A stretch of 64,000 nucleotides of DNA from Cheiracanthium punctorium (GCA_038373885.1 JAWZYV010019541.1:62001-126000); one strand, 5' to 3'. Counted from the first letter of the stretch, positions 1 to 12,190 are shown. Translations and numbers: made by a program. Notes: a model not told the origin generated them from the sequence alone.

Positions 1-1384
1 CGATGCCACCCAGATCTTGCGTACCGTGCCATGCCGCCCCTGCTCAGAGCTTAGAATGTTATGGATGTTATGTTAACAATGATCATAAAAGCAGAAACAC
101 TGAAGAGCAATTTCATTAAATATGGATACTTTAAGTAGCAACTTTTTTTAAGACTTGAAAATTGAATTTTGTTTATCATTTTTGGATTTCAATTTAACCT
201 TCGTTTAATCTTGTCATTTTTAAGCATCTTTTATTTAGATCCTCCAAGGCGTAGCCTGAAAATAAGCAAAAATATATTTCTTCATATTGTAGCTGTTTCA
301 ATGACAAGATTAGTGATATTAAAATTATAAACGAAACCTATATGTAAAAACAATCTATTCCTTCTGTGTGTCCCAAATAAGTTAACTTTTTGGCAGTGAC
401 TTGAAAACTGGCGACTCTCGTGAACTTTAATTATGTTGGTCCAAAAGTTAAATGATTCATTGTTAAGACATTACACACTATGAAAAGTACGAATTATCAA
501 ACATTTAATGATTTTATTATCTATCAGATTAACGAGAGAATGTAGGATTTGTGTATAATTCTGTTTGGAGAAGTGTAATAATGATCAATATCTAATAATT
601 ATTTAGTTTATTTCAAATTTTGGGTAAAAAACATATTTCTTGTGAATAGTATTTGTTTTATATATAAGGAAAACACAGGAATAATCGGTGTGTACCTGTT
701 CTTCATACGGAAAAGATCAAATACATGGACATCCGGATTAATTGTGACTTAACCCTGTCCAGAGAATCAAAATATTCGAATTTTCAAAAACTTAAAAATG
801 ATCATATGAGTTCATACTAAAAAGAAATCTTGCTAAAACATTTAATAATTCACTTAGTGATTAAATAATTGAAGCAGATAAATAAAACCATTAATTATAT
901 AATGTGAACTTATTATGCATTTTAAGGGTAGAATTTACATACGTATTTAATGAACAATATGTAAATACATATGTACTTACATAATACTGTACAGTATATA
1001 CATTATCTAAATTTAATGCAGTTTAAGTAATCTAAAAAATATTTTCATATGTGAAAGAATAATAATTAAAGAAAATTATACAAAACTTGGAAGCTTTGAA
1101 GTTGAGTAAATTTCATGTGTTTACTTTTGTAAGCACAAAATCGAGGCATGAACAAAAAACGAGGCATGAACAAAGACACATATAGTAAGAGCAAACAAGA
1201 AGCTATTTTGGGTGTAATATGGAAACATTTTATCTGGCTCATGGCAACAAACAGGCGACAAAATAGAGGTTGAGAAAAATTGATTTAAATATTTGTACCA
1301 GTCGGCACTGGAAATGGATTCTCTAATTAATACATCCCTTTATCCTCCCCCCCCTCCCCCCGTGTTTGTGCTCTATCAAGCCTA
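1..1384. other. AT-rich DNA, no gene seen
   Basis: Stops are dense in all frames and I see no splice-bounded coding segment. The first 50 bases are GC-richer than what follows and may be the tail of an element that begins before the window. C and G runs at 1345-1395 lead into the split SINE that follows. Confidence 0.6.
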
Positions 1385-3608
1385 CAGGGGGGGGCTTGGG
1401 CGGTGGACTTTTTAAAGGAGTCTAACGCATATTCACTTAAGCAGGGATGAGAATCTTCCGCGGAATTCCGCGGTTTGGTTATTTCCGCGTATTTTGCTTT
1501 TTTTTATTTTCCGCGTTTTTAAAAAGACATTACTTTCCGCTTTTTCGTGTGTTTAAGTTCCGCGTTTAAAAATATTTTCAGTGCAATTTTCTTTTTTAAA
1601 GATGTATTCGCCGAAATACATCTTGCTTACCGATATCACGACCGTATTGCTAGCCCCAACACGTATTCGTCTTCGGCCTTGCTTATTGCGTATTCAAAAA
1701 TCTTGCAGGATTGGAATCCAAGGAGAAGCCTTTACGATCCACTCCTCCAAGCCAATGGAAGCGCTGCAACTTGCTAAGCATGCGCGCATCGAAGAAGTAT
1801 GGGGAATATTCAATAAGGAGATCAAAAGTCGAAAGACAATCCGCGAAGTTTGTTCCTTTCGATAAGCGGAAGCGCTGAATTTTATTACATGTTGTGGTTT
1901 GATCCGTTTTGCGGTTTTCTGTCCTCAGTTATGGAAAGCAATCATTTGGATATCATAAACCGCATTAACGCTGCGGAAATAAACAAAGAAAATCACTAAG
2001 ACTTTTTTACAATCTGCATTTTTTTTTTTAATTGCTTTCGTAGTGAATTAATTTTGAGGCATCAGATAAATCCCACAACATGCCAAGCTTAAAACAAACA
2101 ATTATTCTCGGATGCACGCATTATGCATTGTCAGCATAACAGCTGGCCCGTCCGGTGGAAGAGGAAAGAACTGTTTACTTTAAAAGAAATGAATTTCTCT
2201 CTCTCTCCCTCCTCTGCCGTTGACCTGACCTTCCAAACAGTCGTTTATTTATTTAATAATGTTCCTCTTTCTAAATTGAAAACATTGTTTATATTAAATC
2301 GTAGGTTCTTATTTGGCTTCCTAAATCATAGGCGTTAGCATCTCGCAAACGCAAGGTTTTTTTTTTTTGAAAGTGTGCGTGGGGGAGCGCGCACATAGCA
2401 TATTCTAAAGTAAAAATAGGTATGTTTCTTTAAGTTAAAAAAAAAAAAAAAGTTTTGGAATGAATGGTTTTTCAAACAAAGTTCCGGGGGGCACACGCCC
2501 CCCGTCCACCCCCCCCCCCTCTGCCCGACGATATGCTTATGTCTCAACTTAGCAGTAAAGTACTTTTAAATAGTCTATGAGAAGTAGGGAAGGGAGAGTT
2601 CTTAATTTAACACTATAACTGGATTTAAGCAATCAGTAGTTGTCAAAACTGCTAAACTAATACATTGTGCAAGTAGTATTTGTATTTAAAAATTATTTTT
2701 AAGCATTATAATTATGTGAAACTAAGGTTTTTTGTACCCTAGTTGTTGGCAGGTATATAACTAGTCAGCTTTCCCCTCCTCCCTCTCCCATTTGTTAGGA
2801 GAGAGAAAAGTAAATGAGATGGCATTCAGCAGATTTTTAATGGGAACATATATGGCCTAAATTTTTTGAAATATCTATGTATTTTTGTTAGTGTTAACTT
2901 TTTAAAGTTACAGGATAGATTTTATTGTCTGATGTAAGAGAAAAGTTGAAATTACTTTTAACATTTTGGATATATATTTCTTTTGCTGTGCCATATTCTG
3001 CGTTCTTGGGTTATTTTATAATGAATTGTGGTAAATCTATGGAAGCTTGAAATATTTAATGACATTCTGGAATTTCATGAGAGACAGTTCATAGAAAATC
3101 AGGTAATTCTCCCCCCCCCCCCTCCTACAAATTACATTGCATTCACTTTCAAAAGAATAAAGTAGAATTGTTTTGTAAAGCTAGGATTTTGTCTTGACTG
3201 TAGATTTTGTAAAATTGATTAAGATCATCCTTTAAATAATGATAACCTCTGTTTCATTATTGAATGTTCTGCATCTAAAATTGAACATAAATGTTTATGA
3301 ATTTTAATTTTTAAAGATAATAAAAATTATAATTTAAATAAAAATATTTTAATAAATAATTGTAACATATATATTGTTGATATAAAATAATTGTAATATA
3401 TATATATATATATAGTATATCAAAAATGGGCATCACGCGCTTGAACTTTGCTCGAAGTCGAAATTACGTTCACGCACTTTTCCTCTTTTTTCATATTTGT
3501 GTATTCTCATCCCTGACTTAAGATCTGGACTCTAGACCATTAGATCGACAGCCACGCAAGGAGAAAGAATTCCGAACCTGCACACTAAGACGCTTCCCAG
3601 TGCTCAGC
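1385..3608 (-). repeat. tRNA-derived SINE (family III), split by a hAT element
   Basis: The pieces at 1385-1441 and 3516-3608 align in order with the SINE copies near 13.75 kb and 46.9 kb. They share an 'AACGC(A/G)TAT' block and then 'AGATCGACAGCCAC'. The tRNA-like half lies toward 3608, so the SINE reads on the minus strand. The two pieces are separated by the hAT-type element at 1442-3515, and ACTTAAG is duplicated at the break. Before that insertion it was a single SINE of roughly 150 bp. Confidence 0.6.
1442..3515. mobile_element. Non-autonomous hAT-type element with CCGCG subterminal repeats
   Basis: The ends are perfect inverted repeats: CAGGGATGAGAAT at the left and ATTCTCATCCCTG at the right. 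The flanks repeat ACTTAAG (1435-1441 and 3516-3522), and the insertion splits a SINE. CAGGG termini and a 7-8 bp target duplication fit the hAT superfamily. The left 130 bp carries many copies of a TTCCGCG-like word, including CCGCGGAATTCCGCGG. Such subterminal arrays are typical hAT transposase binding sites. The interior (about 2.07 kb) has only short frames. The longest, at 1581-1865, codes 94 residues and resembles nothing I recognise. It probably moved with transposase supplied from elsewhere. Confidence 0.75.
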
Positions 3609-4432
3609 TTTTTATAAATTCGGCCATTCGTCGGCATGATTGAATAGAAAAGAGACTAGAACTACTGAATTCACACTTCAATGTATCCACTTCTTTTTCT
3701 TTTTAATGCTTTCTACTGGGCTCAAATTTCATCATGCTGCATTTTAATGAGAACTGCACTCTCGCTACAAAAACTACCCAGAATACAGATGTAGGTTTAA
3801 ATGACATTAAATTAAGAAAAGTATCGGTATCGGCCATCTGCGAAAATGTGGTATCGGTCGATCCCTACCCACTATATACTTATTTCTTTAAATCAAGTAG
3901 GAGGATTTCCTGAGGTGGCAGTTAAGGGGTTAAATAATTAATCTTTGCCATGTTTTACTCGTACTTTTTATTAATTAAAATTCTGTATACTGTTAGAAAG
4001 TATCAATTCTCTAAATGACAAAATTACATTTCTGAACAAATAATACATTTGTAAATATATTAAACTACAATGTACACTTAATAATGAAATATCTGGCATT
4101 ATTATTAGTAGTAGTATACAGGATATCCCCCAAAACACCGACCATGTCTTTTATTCTTTAAATGAAGAGTGTAGATGCAAAAGTCATATCATCTACTTTT
4201 TTAAGGTATTGAGTTATTCATGTCACTGTGTTCATCTTTTTAAGGTGATTCCAACTGTAGCAGTGATTTAGACTACTATGAAAATATTAAGTGTGGAAAA
4301 AAAATGCTGAAAATATTGTTTTGATGCTTAACTCCCGTTATCAAGCAACTGTTTTTCTACAGAACACACACTTTCTAAAATCTACCAATCAGTGAGGCAT
4401 TCAAAGGATCATGGAATTGTTCCTTTACATCA
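3609..4432. other. AT-rich spacer with a possible hAT end
   Basis: There is no coding signal. At 3823-3870 the motif GGTATCGG occurs repeatedly and the stretch closes with TCGATCCCTA. This looks like the right terminus of another hAT element of the AGGGATCGA type, but I found no matching left end. The rest is plain AT-rich sequence. Confidence 0.4.
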
Positions 4433-5341
4433 CCCAGACAGCACAGCAAACTTGTAGCAAGTTTGATTTATGCCAATGAATTCAAGTCAATAAACTTGAA
4501 TTAAGCTTGAAAATTTCAAGCGTTTAAGCTTAATGCAAGCTTGAATCAAGTGTTCAAGTTTACACTTGCCCAGCTTGCATTAAGCTTGACATAGCAAGCT
4601 TAATTTCAAGCTTAAAAAATTTTCCAATCGGTGAACTCGCCCCACATATTTTATTTTCCCCCTGTGTGCTGAAATTTCAAGTTATTTTAATCTCTTTCCA
4701 TCGAGCGTCTGTGGCTGGGATCAAACTCGGGATCTAAGGGTTGGGAAGCCAGCATCCTATCCATTCAGCCAATCTGCCTTGCGCTGGCATGACTAAAGTT
4801 TGAAGTGACTGTTACTGTTGTCATGCTGTTTTTTTGGAGAAATTGATCAGTATTCGCCAATGCCAATCTATTTATTTTATTTTTCCATGGGATGAATCAA
4901 AATTAAAATAATGTTATGTGTGATTTATAGACTCTACTAATAGGGAAATAAGCATAATATAAACTTAAAAGCAGCACATGTTTTAAAACTTTCAATATCG
5001 CAACACTCATGTTGGGCAATATTGGCCAAAGTTGAGACAAACGACTAATTTTGAAATCAATTTTGATGTATATTTTTATTTTATTTTGAAGAATTTCAAT
5101 ATTTGGAAATATAGATTTTTTTTCTTTTTTTAATTCTATGGTCAAGTACATTTATGACTGATAATAAATTATTTGTTATGTGGATCTGGGCTTTCCAAAT
5201 CAAGCAGTATTCAAGCTTGACAGTTCAAATGACTTCTCCAAGCTTGCTGCAAGCTTAAAATGAATTAAACTGTCAAGCTTGTATTAATACATCAAATTCA
5301 AAGAAATGTCAAGCTTGATTTAAGCTTATGTGCTGTCTGGG
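4433..5341. mobile_element. TIR element with dense AAGCTTGA subterminal repeats
   Basis: The element opens with CCCAGACAGCACA and closes with the inverted TGTGCTGTCTGGG. The first 190 bp and last 160 bp are packed with variants of TCAAGCTTGA and its reverse complement, many of them HindIII sites in imperfect palindromes. The middle is AT-rich and contains a tRNA-like fragment. No transposase is present. I could not define a clean target duplication, so the superfamily is unassigned. Confidence 0.6.
4700..4789 (-). repeat. tRNA-like SINE fragment
   Basis: Read on the minus strand, a box-A-like stretch (TGGCTGAATGGATAGGATGC) is followed about 30 nt later by a box B (GAGTTTGATCCC) and matching T-arm bases. 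The acceptor stem is not complete, so this is more likely the tRNA-like head of a SINE or a tRNA pseudogene than a working tRNA. It lies inside the AAGCTTGA element. Confidence 0.5.
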
Positions 5342-5410
5342 CATGTGTTGATGTTTTTATTTTAAATAACAACCAATAACTTTTTAATAATATATATATA
5401 TATATATATA

Positions 5411-5690
5411 GAAGCCCAGTAGTGTAATGGTTAGCAGTCTGCGCTGCTGTCCCACAGGTCTGGGGTTCAAATCCCGGGCTGGGCAAGGTCAACTCAGCCA
5501 TTTATCCCTTGAGTGGGCCGATAATATGAGGACCAAGCTTGCTTGGGGTCAAACACTGGGGTTTTGCATCAGGCTGACCACCTGGCCGAGGTGTATACAT
5601 TCGCACCCCAGTGCGCATGGTCGCGAAGGTGCATCCTTGGTCCTGCAGAGGGACTGTTGCGTCAATGTTTGACTTTTGACTTGATATATA
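5411..5690 (+). repeat. tRNA-derived SINE (family II)
   Basis: The tRNA-like head begins GAAGCCCAGTAGTGTAATGG (box A). It has a box B, GGTTCAAATCC, at 5463-5473 and a closing GGGCTGGGC that pairs partly with the start. A GC-rich body of about 190 bp unrelated to tRNA follows and ends at TTGACTTGATATATATAG. Both sides are (TA)n-rich, so the target duplication cannot be read. Frames crossing this region are accidental. Confidence 0.65.
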
Positions 5691-6022
5691 TAGATTTGTT
5701 TGTATGTGTATTGATTTCTGTTTATTAACCTCCATAATAACAAAATTCAGATATTTTTTTTGGGGGTTATTTATTGTTTAAAAATCACAACTGTTTTGGT
5801 TTATAACTAACTAGCATTGCTCTTTAAAAGTTTACTGCAAAACTCACCTTTTCCATATTTAAATTTTAGCTTTACCAGCATTATTAAATGTTTAGGATTG
5901 TGTGCAAGTAGTTATTTGGCAACAAATACATCACTTAAAGAATTGTGCCAATATATCATGTTTGTTAATAATAATTGTTTTCTATTTTTCTAAGAAATAG
6001 GCTTGCATCTACACCCTTCAAA

Positions 6023-7095
6023 TATTGATCATAAACATATACAATAAATTATGAAGTTACATGAAATGAAAGTACAGAATTTTATGGTATTGATAAAATT
6101 TTCAGGAGATTAAATCTAAAAAATACAAAGTTTTATTTATTATTCAGCCCCTGTACAAACAAACAAACAAAAATTTCCAGTTAGTAAAATGTGCTCAATG
6201 CATTAATTAGGGGATCTAAAAAGTTGCAGCTTTTCATCATAAAAAGGCTCATAGATTATTTAAGAGGCATTGCAAAAGCAAACCAGGGGAAAAAAAAAAA
6301 AAAAATTCTACATCACCATCTCAGAACTTCATAAATTTTTTCCTCCTATTGCCTTACCCAAGGAATGAACAAATTTCTTTTTAATTTACCTCTTTTAGTT
6401 TTGGAGTTATGGGGGGTCAAAGTACCCCAAAGGAGTGATGTAGAAATAATTGAAGGCCATTTTTGCCACTTTTTTGTCTCGACTGTGACTGGCTCTGAAG
6501 TGCTTCAGAGAATTTTCTCTTTTTATCTGATAATATACCTTGAACAATAACATCTCAAATTGAAAACTCATTGGAAAATAATCAGAGCTCATAAATAAGT
6601 CCCTTCCCCCCTCCCCCCCCAATTTCATAAAAAATGCAGTTCTTAAAAATGCTTTAAAACTTGGCTCTGACATGATACAGAAATTTTTTTTTCCACAGTG
6701 CAATTATATACATCTTCATATAAAGTGAATCCAATGTTAATATTTTTTGAAGGCCCCCAAGGCCTCTAGGTACAGGGCTCCAAACATGATCATTAACACT
6801 AATTTATGCAATTTTGAAGCATTGGTACAGTTGGTGCCGATTTCCCACATGAGAACTATTGGCTTGGAGATGTAGTATCAACATAGTAGTTTCATATTAT
6901 GAAAAAACATTTTTTGAAGGTAAAACTATTTCCAAGAAAAGTCCTAAAAAGTACCTCCGTATTTGGGACATTCCACTGTCACGCATAAGGCATTTCGACG
7001 TTACTTTTAGAAGTTTAATCTACTGTAGCAATAGTGAAAATTAACTTATGCTGCATATATCACAAATATATCCTCCATATATTACAAATAGTTCT
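6023..7095 (+). repeat. Dispersed repeat, copy A (unknown family)
   Basis: Nearly the whole segment matches the reverse complement of 15312-16566. Shared landmarks include CAGGAGATTAAATCTAA, TTAAGAGGCATTGCA, CACCATCTCA, the A-run, and GGAGTTATGGGG with its neighbours. Copy B carries about 200 extra bases. Frames cross the same part in both copies (minus strand 6407-6703 here) and look alike, but they contain homopolymers and stops, so I do not call a gene. The family is unknown. Confidence 0.7.
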
Positions 7096-7395
7096 TTTGC
7101 AGGGGCCACTCATAAGAATTGCATTATGCTGTTTGGGGATCTCTGTAACTACTGAACCGATTCGGAAAACTTTTTTTCACTGATAGATAGCTACACTCTT
7201 CCCGAGTATTATAGGCTACCTTTCATGCATGTAGCATAAATAGTTCTTTTACAGGGACATTGAAAAGAATTCTAATATATTATGCTAATGGACATCTCTG
7301 TAACTACTGAACTGATTCTAAAGATTTTTCCACTGAAAGTTACACTATTCCAGAGTAACAGAGGCTGAAATTCATGTGTGTAACATAATTTATTG
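7085..7395 (+). repeat. Two degenerate tandem units of about 155 bp
   Basis: Two successive units begin AAATAGTTCTTTTRCAGGG and share ATCTCTGTAACTACTGAAC(C/T)GATTC and a segment ending in ATTCATGYRTGTA. Wording like 'ACTACTGAACCGATT' is common in transposon leader regions. The start of the first unit also recurs, inverted, at 10757-10813, the outer edge of the large palindrome. Confidence 0.55.
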
Positions 7396-8617
7396 GAACA
7401 CTCAAAATAATTCTAAAATATTGTTATAACTGTCTCCATTCACCAAAATAAGAAAAAAAAGTACTATCTAAATTTATTAACTCTATATATACTTTGTCTT
7501 CATTTAAAATAAACCAAAAGTAACATGTAAAAAAAGAAAAAAATCTCAAGTTATTTACATACTTTTATTATAGAGCAGTGATTGGGTAAAGGGGGGCTAA
7601 CTTACTGGGTATTCAATAATTTGAATACAGTTATCCAAGCTTGGTGACATTTGGCATGATTTTTTACATGTCGCCTCTATATTTTATTTTTCTGCCTACC
7701 TATAGTATCACGTAATTGAATTGCCTGATAGTGATGCATGTATAGTGTAATCTGATAGACCTGATAGTGAGTGCTGTTCCTCTTGAAATAGCTTGTTCTG
7801 GGGCTGTGCATTTATGATTTCTTCCTGATGATTTGCGCTTTCACTCTCTCTAGACAAATTATCATTTTTCAGAATTTTCATAAAATAATCACCTATATTA
7901 TGACTTAATGACCGCTTCTTTCAGGCCATAATATCTGCATTTAAATTAAATTCTACACACAAACAGAGTTAGACGGGGAACAAATGAATCACACTAGTAC
8001 TTCACCTGAAAAGAACAATCAAGCGGCAATAGCAATTTCAATGTATTAAGCTTTTGAAGCCTGCTTAGAAAGGACTACAGTACTTCCAAGAAATTCTTCC
8101 ACCATTCCTAAACGTTCAAAATGGGTGTACTTTTGTATGAACAGGAAATGTGCGAAAACCAGATAAGAAAAATTATCATAGTAATAGTATTCTTTCATAA
8201 TACCCCTGAAAATCCAAACGACGGACCAAAAGAACCTTTTACAATGGTACAGGAGATAGCCACTTAGGATTCCTAGTCACTTGATGTCTTTGTTACATTT
8301 CCCCATCCCTGCACAATGTACATCAATCATAAGCTATCCTACATCAGGTACTCATCAGTATAGAATTCGAGACGCATACCGCACAAGTCACACGCAAAGA
8401 CTGTTTATGTTTATCTATGATAGTCGCCGATAGGGCATGCGAGGACAAATTAAAAACTTAAATTTCTTAAACATCAAGTCCTCTCAGGTCCTAGATGGCT
8501 GTTCTTGTACTTTATCAGAGTTTAAAAATACAATGTAAAGTCAGAGGTAAAAAAGGCATTGCTCACCAAAAGCTGGTAATGCTGAATCTTTAAAGCAAAG
8601 ATTAAACGTTGATTTAT
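7396..8617. other. AT-rich spacer, nothing recognised
   Basis: No long frame, RNA gene or paired terminal repeats could be supported. Composition is intron-like. Confidence 0.5.
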
Positions 8618-8838
8618 CCCCCACCAGTGGCATAGTGCATTGTGCACTGAACTGGGAGACGGAAGGTGCCCGTGTTGAAACGAGGTCATGTCTGCTGACC
8701 TAACCATTAGGAGTTTTCTGTGGTTTCGTCTGAATTGATGGTTAGGACCCCACAGAAGGACCCCCACAAAGGGCACCCCACCCACAGGCCTAGATCCCTT
8801 CATGTGGATAATTGGCTGTAATCCCATAACAACCCGTT
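8618..8838 (+). repeat. tRNA-derived SINE (family I), copy 1
   Basis: This is the same family as 11957-12190. Shared blocks include CTGAACTGGGAGACGGAAGG, GGAGTTTTCTGTGGTTTC, GGTTAGGACCCC, GACCCCCAC and GGGCACCCCACC. Box B has decayed (TGTTGAAACGAGG instead of GGTTCGAAACC). Possible 9-bp flanks (CGTTGATTT and CGTTGCTTT) differ at one base, which suggests an older insertion than copy 2. An open frame on the minus strand is incidental. Confidence 0.65.
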
Positions 8839-10081
8839 GCTTTCAATTAAAAATATAGGTTTATTGAAAACATCAAAACATGTTGCAGCTATACAGGAAT
8901 CACTAGTACTAGTAAATTATACTTGTGAATCACATTCTATTACTGATATAATAGTAGGAAATTGATACATCATACACAAAGCTTACAGCCAGCGAATACT
9001 TATAAAAATAAACAGTAGCTGCCTAGTTAAAACATAATTAAAAGATAAAGCAGCACACAGCTGCAAACTCATACGGCGGCAATGACAGTCCATCAAGTAA
9101 TTAACTATCAAGAACTACACTGAACAACTAATTCACTGAAGTGACGAAATGTTTCTTCGTATATAATTCTACTGCTATCTGCTGAGTAAGCTATTTAAAT
9201 TTCCCAAGGATTACGTCACTGACATGAGCCGAGGGAAAAGCAAGTTATTGCATAATAACAATAGCGATTAAGTTCAAAAGATTATGCAAATACCAGGAAC
9301 ATTGAATAAGCATGGCCGATTGTATCTTAGAGTAAATTAAAGTTCATCTTAAAGAGAAACGAAAGTGCCGATCAGCAAAAATATGCCAATGTACAGTTTT
9401 AACTGTTAAGGTCTAAGATTTAATGATAAGGTTATCTTAAAACGTTCTTCAGATTATTTTAGCTTTAAAACAGTAAGTTTAGAGTAGAAAACAATGGCAA
9501 GACCAGGAATCCGGGTAAATATGCCTAATATGGCTAACAAAGCCCCCCCTTTTGTCACAGTGAATTATATGTATTGTTAGCTCCCCTTTTCATGACTTTG
9601 CAGGGGCTGAATGGACATTATCTCTCAAACATTGTTCTTTGCGCTTTTCATTAACCAACTTGCCATGACCCATTCTAACAATGAGCTATTCTTCACTAGT
9701 CATGTATATATGGAAAAGGCAAGAACAACTTGGTTATTGATCATCCTTAAAAGAAACCTAAATGTTTCAAGGGGGAGACGAAGTTTTGGGCAATTCCTAG
9801 GACTCTGAGGTTTTGAAAATACCTGTAGCCTGGGAACGAAAGGGTTAAAAACCATTGATTGACGTCAAGTCTAAAAATCAAAGTAGTAAATCAAAAAAGT
9901 AAATGAAAATTTCAAAACAACCGATTTTTAGATGCGCAGTTTTTAACTAAGCATCAAAACTCTGTTCTGTCTAGTGTAAATTCAGTTTCAATGGGGGGGA
10001 AGGGGGCTATAGCTCCCATAGCCCCCCCCCCCATAAATCCACCTCTGTTATAAAGTATTGTATAGTTGATAGTGAGCTGTT
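8839..10081. other. Spacer with possible hAT end, no gene
   Basis: This is AT-rich sequence without supported coding. At 9990-10050 there are G and C runs around GCTATAGCTCCCATAGCCC, followed by ATAAATCCACCTCTG. Read in reverse, that is the usual start of a hAT terminus (CAGAGGTGGAT). No left partner was found. Confidence 0.45.
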
Positions 10082-10362
10082 TTGATACTTTTTACATTAG
10101 TAATGATAAATGGAGTAACTGAAGCAAATTCAAATGAACCAAAAAATATCCTGTCTGCAGTAACTGCTTCTGCTTCATCTTGTCATGGCCAAGTGAAAGA
10201 ATCTAAGCCAGGTACTGCATGCAAATATTTCATTATAGCAATCTCATCGGGTTCTGATAAAGCAATAACTCTTCCGATGTCAAATAACTTTTCATAGTCC
10301 ACTGCATAGTAAAAGTTCAGCTCAATATCAGCAACTTCATACTTTTTTTCACCAGAGGAAAT
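10082..10362 (-). pseudogene. Broken protein fragment, probably from a DNA transposon
   Basis: On the minus strand from about 10362 to 10082 one frame stays open except for a single TGA at about 10183-10185. The composition is convincingly protein-like: acidic and aromatic residues in good order, including short motifs such as YYAVDYEKLFDIG and, before the stop, LDSFTWP. AT-rich random DNA would rarely stay open like this. No start codon or complete domain is present. I do not recognise the family with certainty. It resembles C-terminal parts of transposon-encoded proteins in arthropod genomes, but that is an impression, not a match. Confidence 0.45.
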
Positions 10363-10779
10363 TATATTTTAAAAACAGGAACAACATAAAATGCTGTATA
10401 AAATAAATGTTTTATTTGTAGGACATGCATAAAACATTTTTTTTCACTATGTTTGACTTTTTTGTGTGGATGCAATTTTAATTTTGTTAATATTTTTGCA
10501 ACTGCGACATCGAAAATGATTTTTTTGTATCGGGACAAAACATTTTTGTATTTATTAAATACTAGCTTCTACCTGGGACTTTGTCAGCATTGGCTTTAGA
10601 ATTCAGTTCAGAGAGAAATGGAAAAGGAAATAAGTTTGATGATATTCGCTCTGAAAATAAAAATGACTGCATTTAAATATTATTTACTTTTTGTTTATTT
10701 TAAACAAAGTATCAGACATGGTATATGTAGAGTTAATAAATTTAGATAGTATTTTTTTTACAGAGATCCCCAAACAGCG

Positions 10780-11610
10780 TAATCTAATTCTTATGAGTGC
10801 CCCTGTAAAAGAACTACCCCATGCAAAAACCCTTAACTGTTTAAAAATGTGTGATGCAGCATTTTACTTTATAGCTCTATGAATTTTAAATATGGGTCTT
10901 AAAAATAATGATATCAAATTTTGAGTGATGCCCTGCTGGTATTTTTAAAGATTTGTTTTTAAATTCCATTACAGTTACTTTCGTTTTATTTTCTAAAGAA
11001 GATTTACGCATTTAAGCAATGCTTTTAATTATGAAATACACTGTCAAATATATCACACTTTCACTGAGTCTATATATTTTAAAAACAGGAACAACATAAA
11101 ATGCTGTATAACATAATATGTAAATGAATTTATTTCAATAATTTAATTTATCTTTTGCGTCTTGCTATCCAAAAGGGCAAGTAAAATTTTCATATACATT
11201 TCACTTAGTTTGGTTACTATGACACTAACTAAATATTTACGTAAATTTTACTTGCCCTTTTGGATAGCGTGACGCAAAAGATAAATTAAATTATTGAAAT
11301 AAATTCATTTGAATACATTATATAGACTAAGTGAAAGTGTGATATATTTGACAGTGTATTTCATAATTAAAAGCATTGCTTAAATGCGTAAATCTTCTTT
11401 AGAAAATAAAACGGAAGTAACTGTAATGGAATTTAAAAGCAAATCTTTAAAAATCCCAGCAGGACGTCTCTCAAAATTTGATATCATTATTTTTAAGACC
11501 CATATTTAAAATTCATAGAGCTATAAAGCAAAATGCTGTATCACAAATTTTTAACCAGTTAAGGGTTTTTGCATGGGGATATCATTACTTTTTAGGGGTA
11601 TGGTCACAAG
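10780..11610. repeat. Large imperfect palindrome, arms of about 350-410 bp
   Basis: The left arm (about 10780-11190) is repeated as its reverse complement at about 11245-11610. Examples are ATCCAAAAGGGCAAGTAAA against TTTACTTGCCCTTTTGGAT and CGCATTTAAGCAATGC against GCATTGCTTAAATGCG. The spacer is about 60 bp. The left arm has an extra segment of about 35 bp (11071-11106) that the right arm lacks. Almost the same 35 bp also stands alone at 10367-10401. The outer edge shares sequence with the tandem units at 7.1 kb. A transcript would fold into a long hairpin. Confidence 0.85.
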
Positions 11611-11956
11611 ATAATAAATTAGTTTCACGGGCGAATTTCAAAAGTTTGCTTGGCACTAAGTTATGTAAATAAATATACAAACCTGTTTTCATGCAGTATC
11701 AGAGTATTTGATTAAAAAAGTCACAACAAGTTCTTTTGTAACATGTAACAGAAAATTGACATGTTTTTGTTAGAATTTTATAATAAGAGGCATAATACTG
11801 ATTATAATCAATAATTTTTTGAGTAATTTTCTATTTATAATTTGGGTCGAGTACAGATTAGTATCCCTGCTGCCATCTTTGATTTTATTTCATAAATTTG
11901 CATTCAGTTTAATGTTAAACGTAAGTTAACTTTTTATTATAATTATATAACTATTG

Positions 11957-12190
11957 GGCCCCATCAGTGGTCGAGCGAATAGCGCTCTGAACTGGGAGAC
12001 GGAAGGTGCCTGGTTCGAAACCAGGTTGCGTCCGCCGACCTAATCGTTCGGAGTTTTCTGTGGTTTCCTCCAAAACTTAGCGTAAATATGGGTTAGGACC
12101 CCTTAGAAAGACCCCCACGGAGGGCACCCCACCTCTCGGCTTAGAGCCTACGTGTAGCTAATCGGCCGTAATTCTAGAACAATAACAATA
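11957..12190 (+). repeat. tRNA-derived SINE (family I), copy 2, with 12-bp target duplication
   Basis: The tRNA-like head has box A around CAGTGGTCGAGCGAATAGCGC and box B GGTTCGAAACC. A GC-rich body follows and ends in the short repeat tail AACAATAACAATA. TATAACTATTGG lies on both sides without mismatch (11945-11956 and 12191-12202), the mark of target-primed retroposition. This copy is better preserved than the one at 8.6 kb. Confidence 0.8.

Noticed and set aside
6407..6703. 98-codon minus-strand frame in repeat copy A, matched by frames in copy B
   Set aside because: Broken by homopolymers and stops between the two copies, with no recognisable domain. Kept only as a finding about the repeat.
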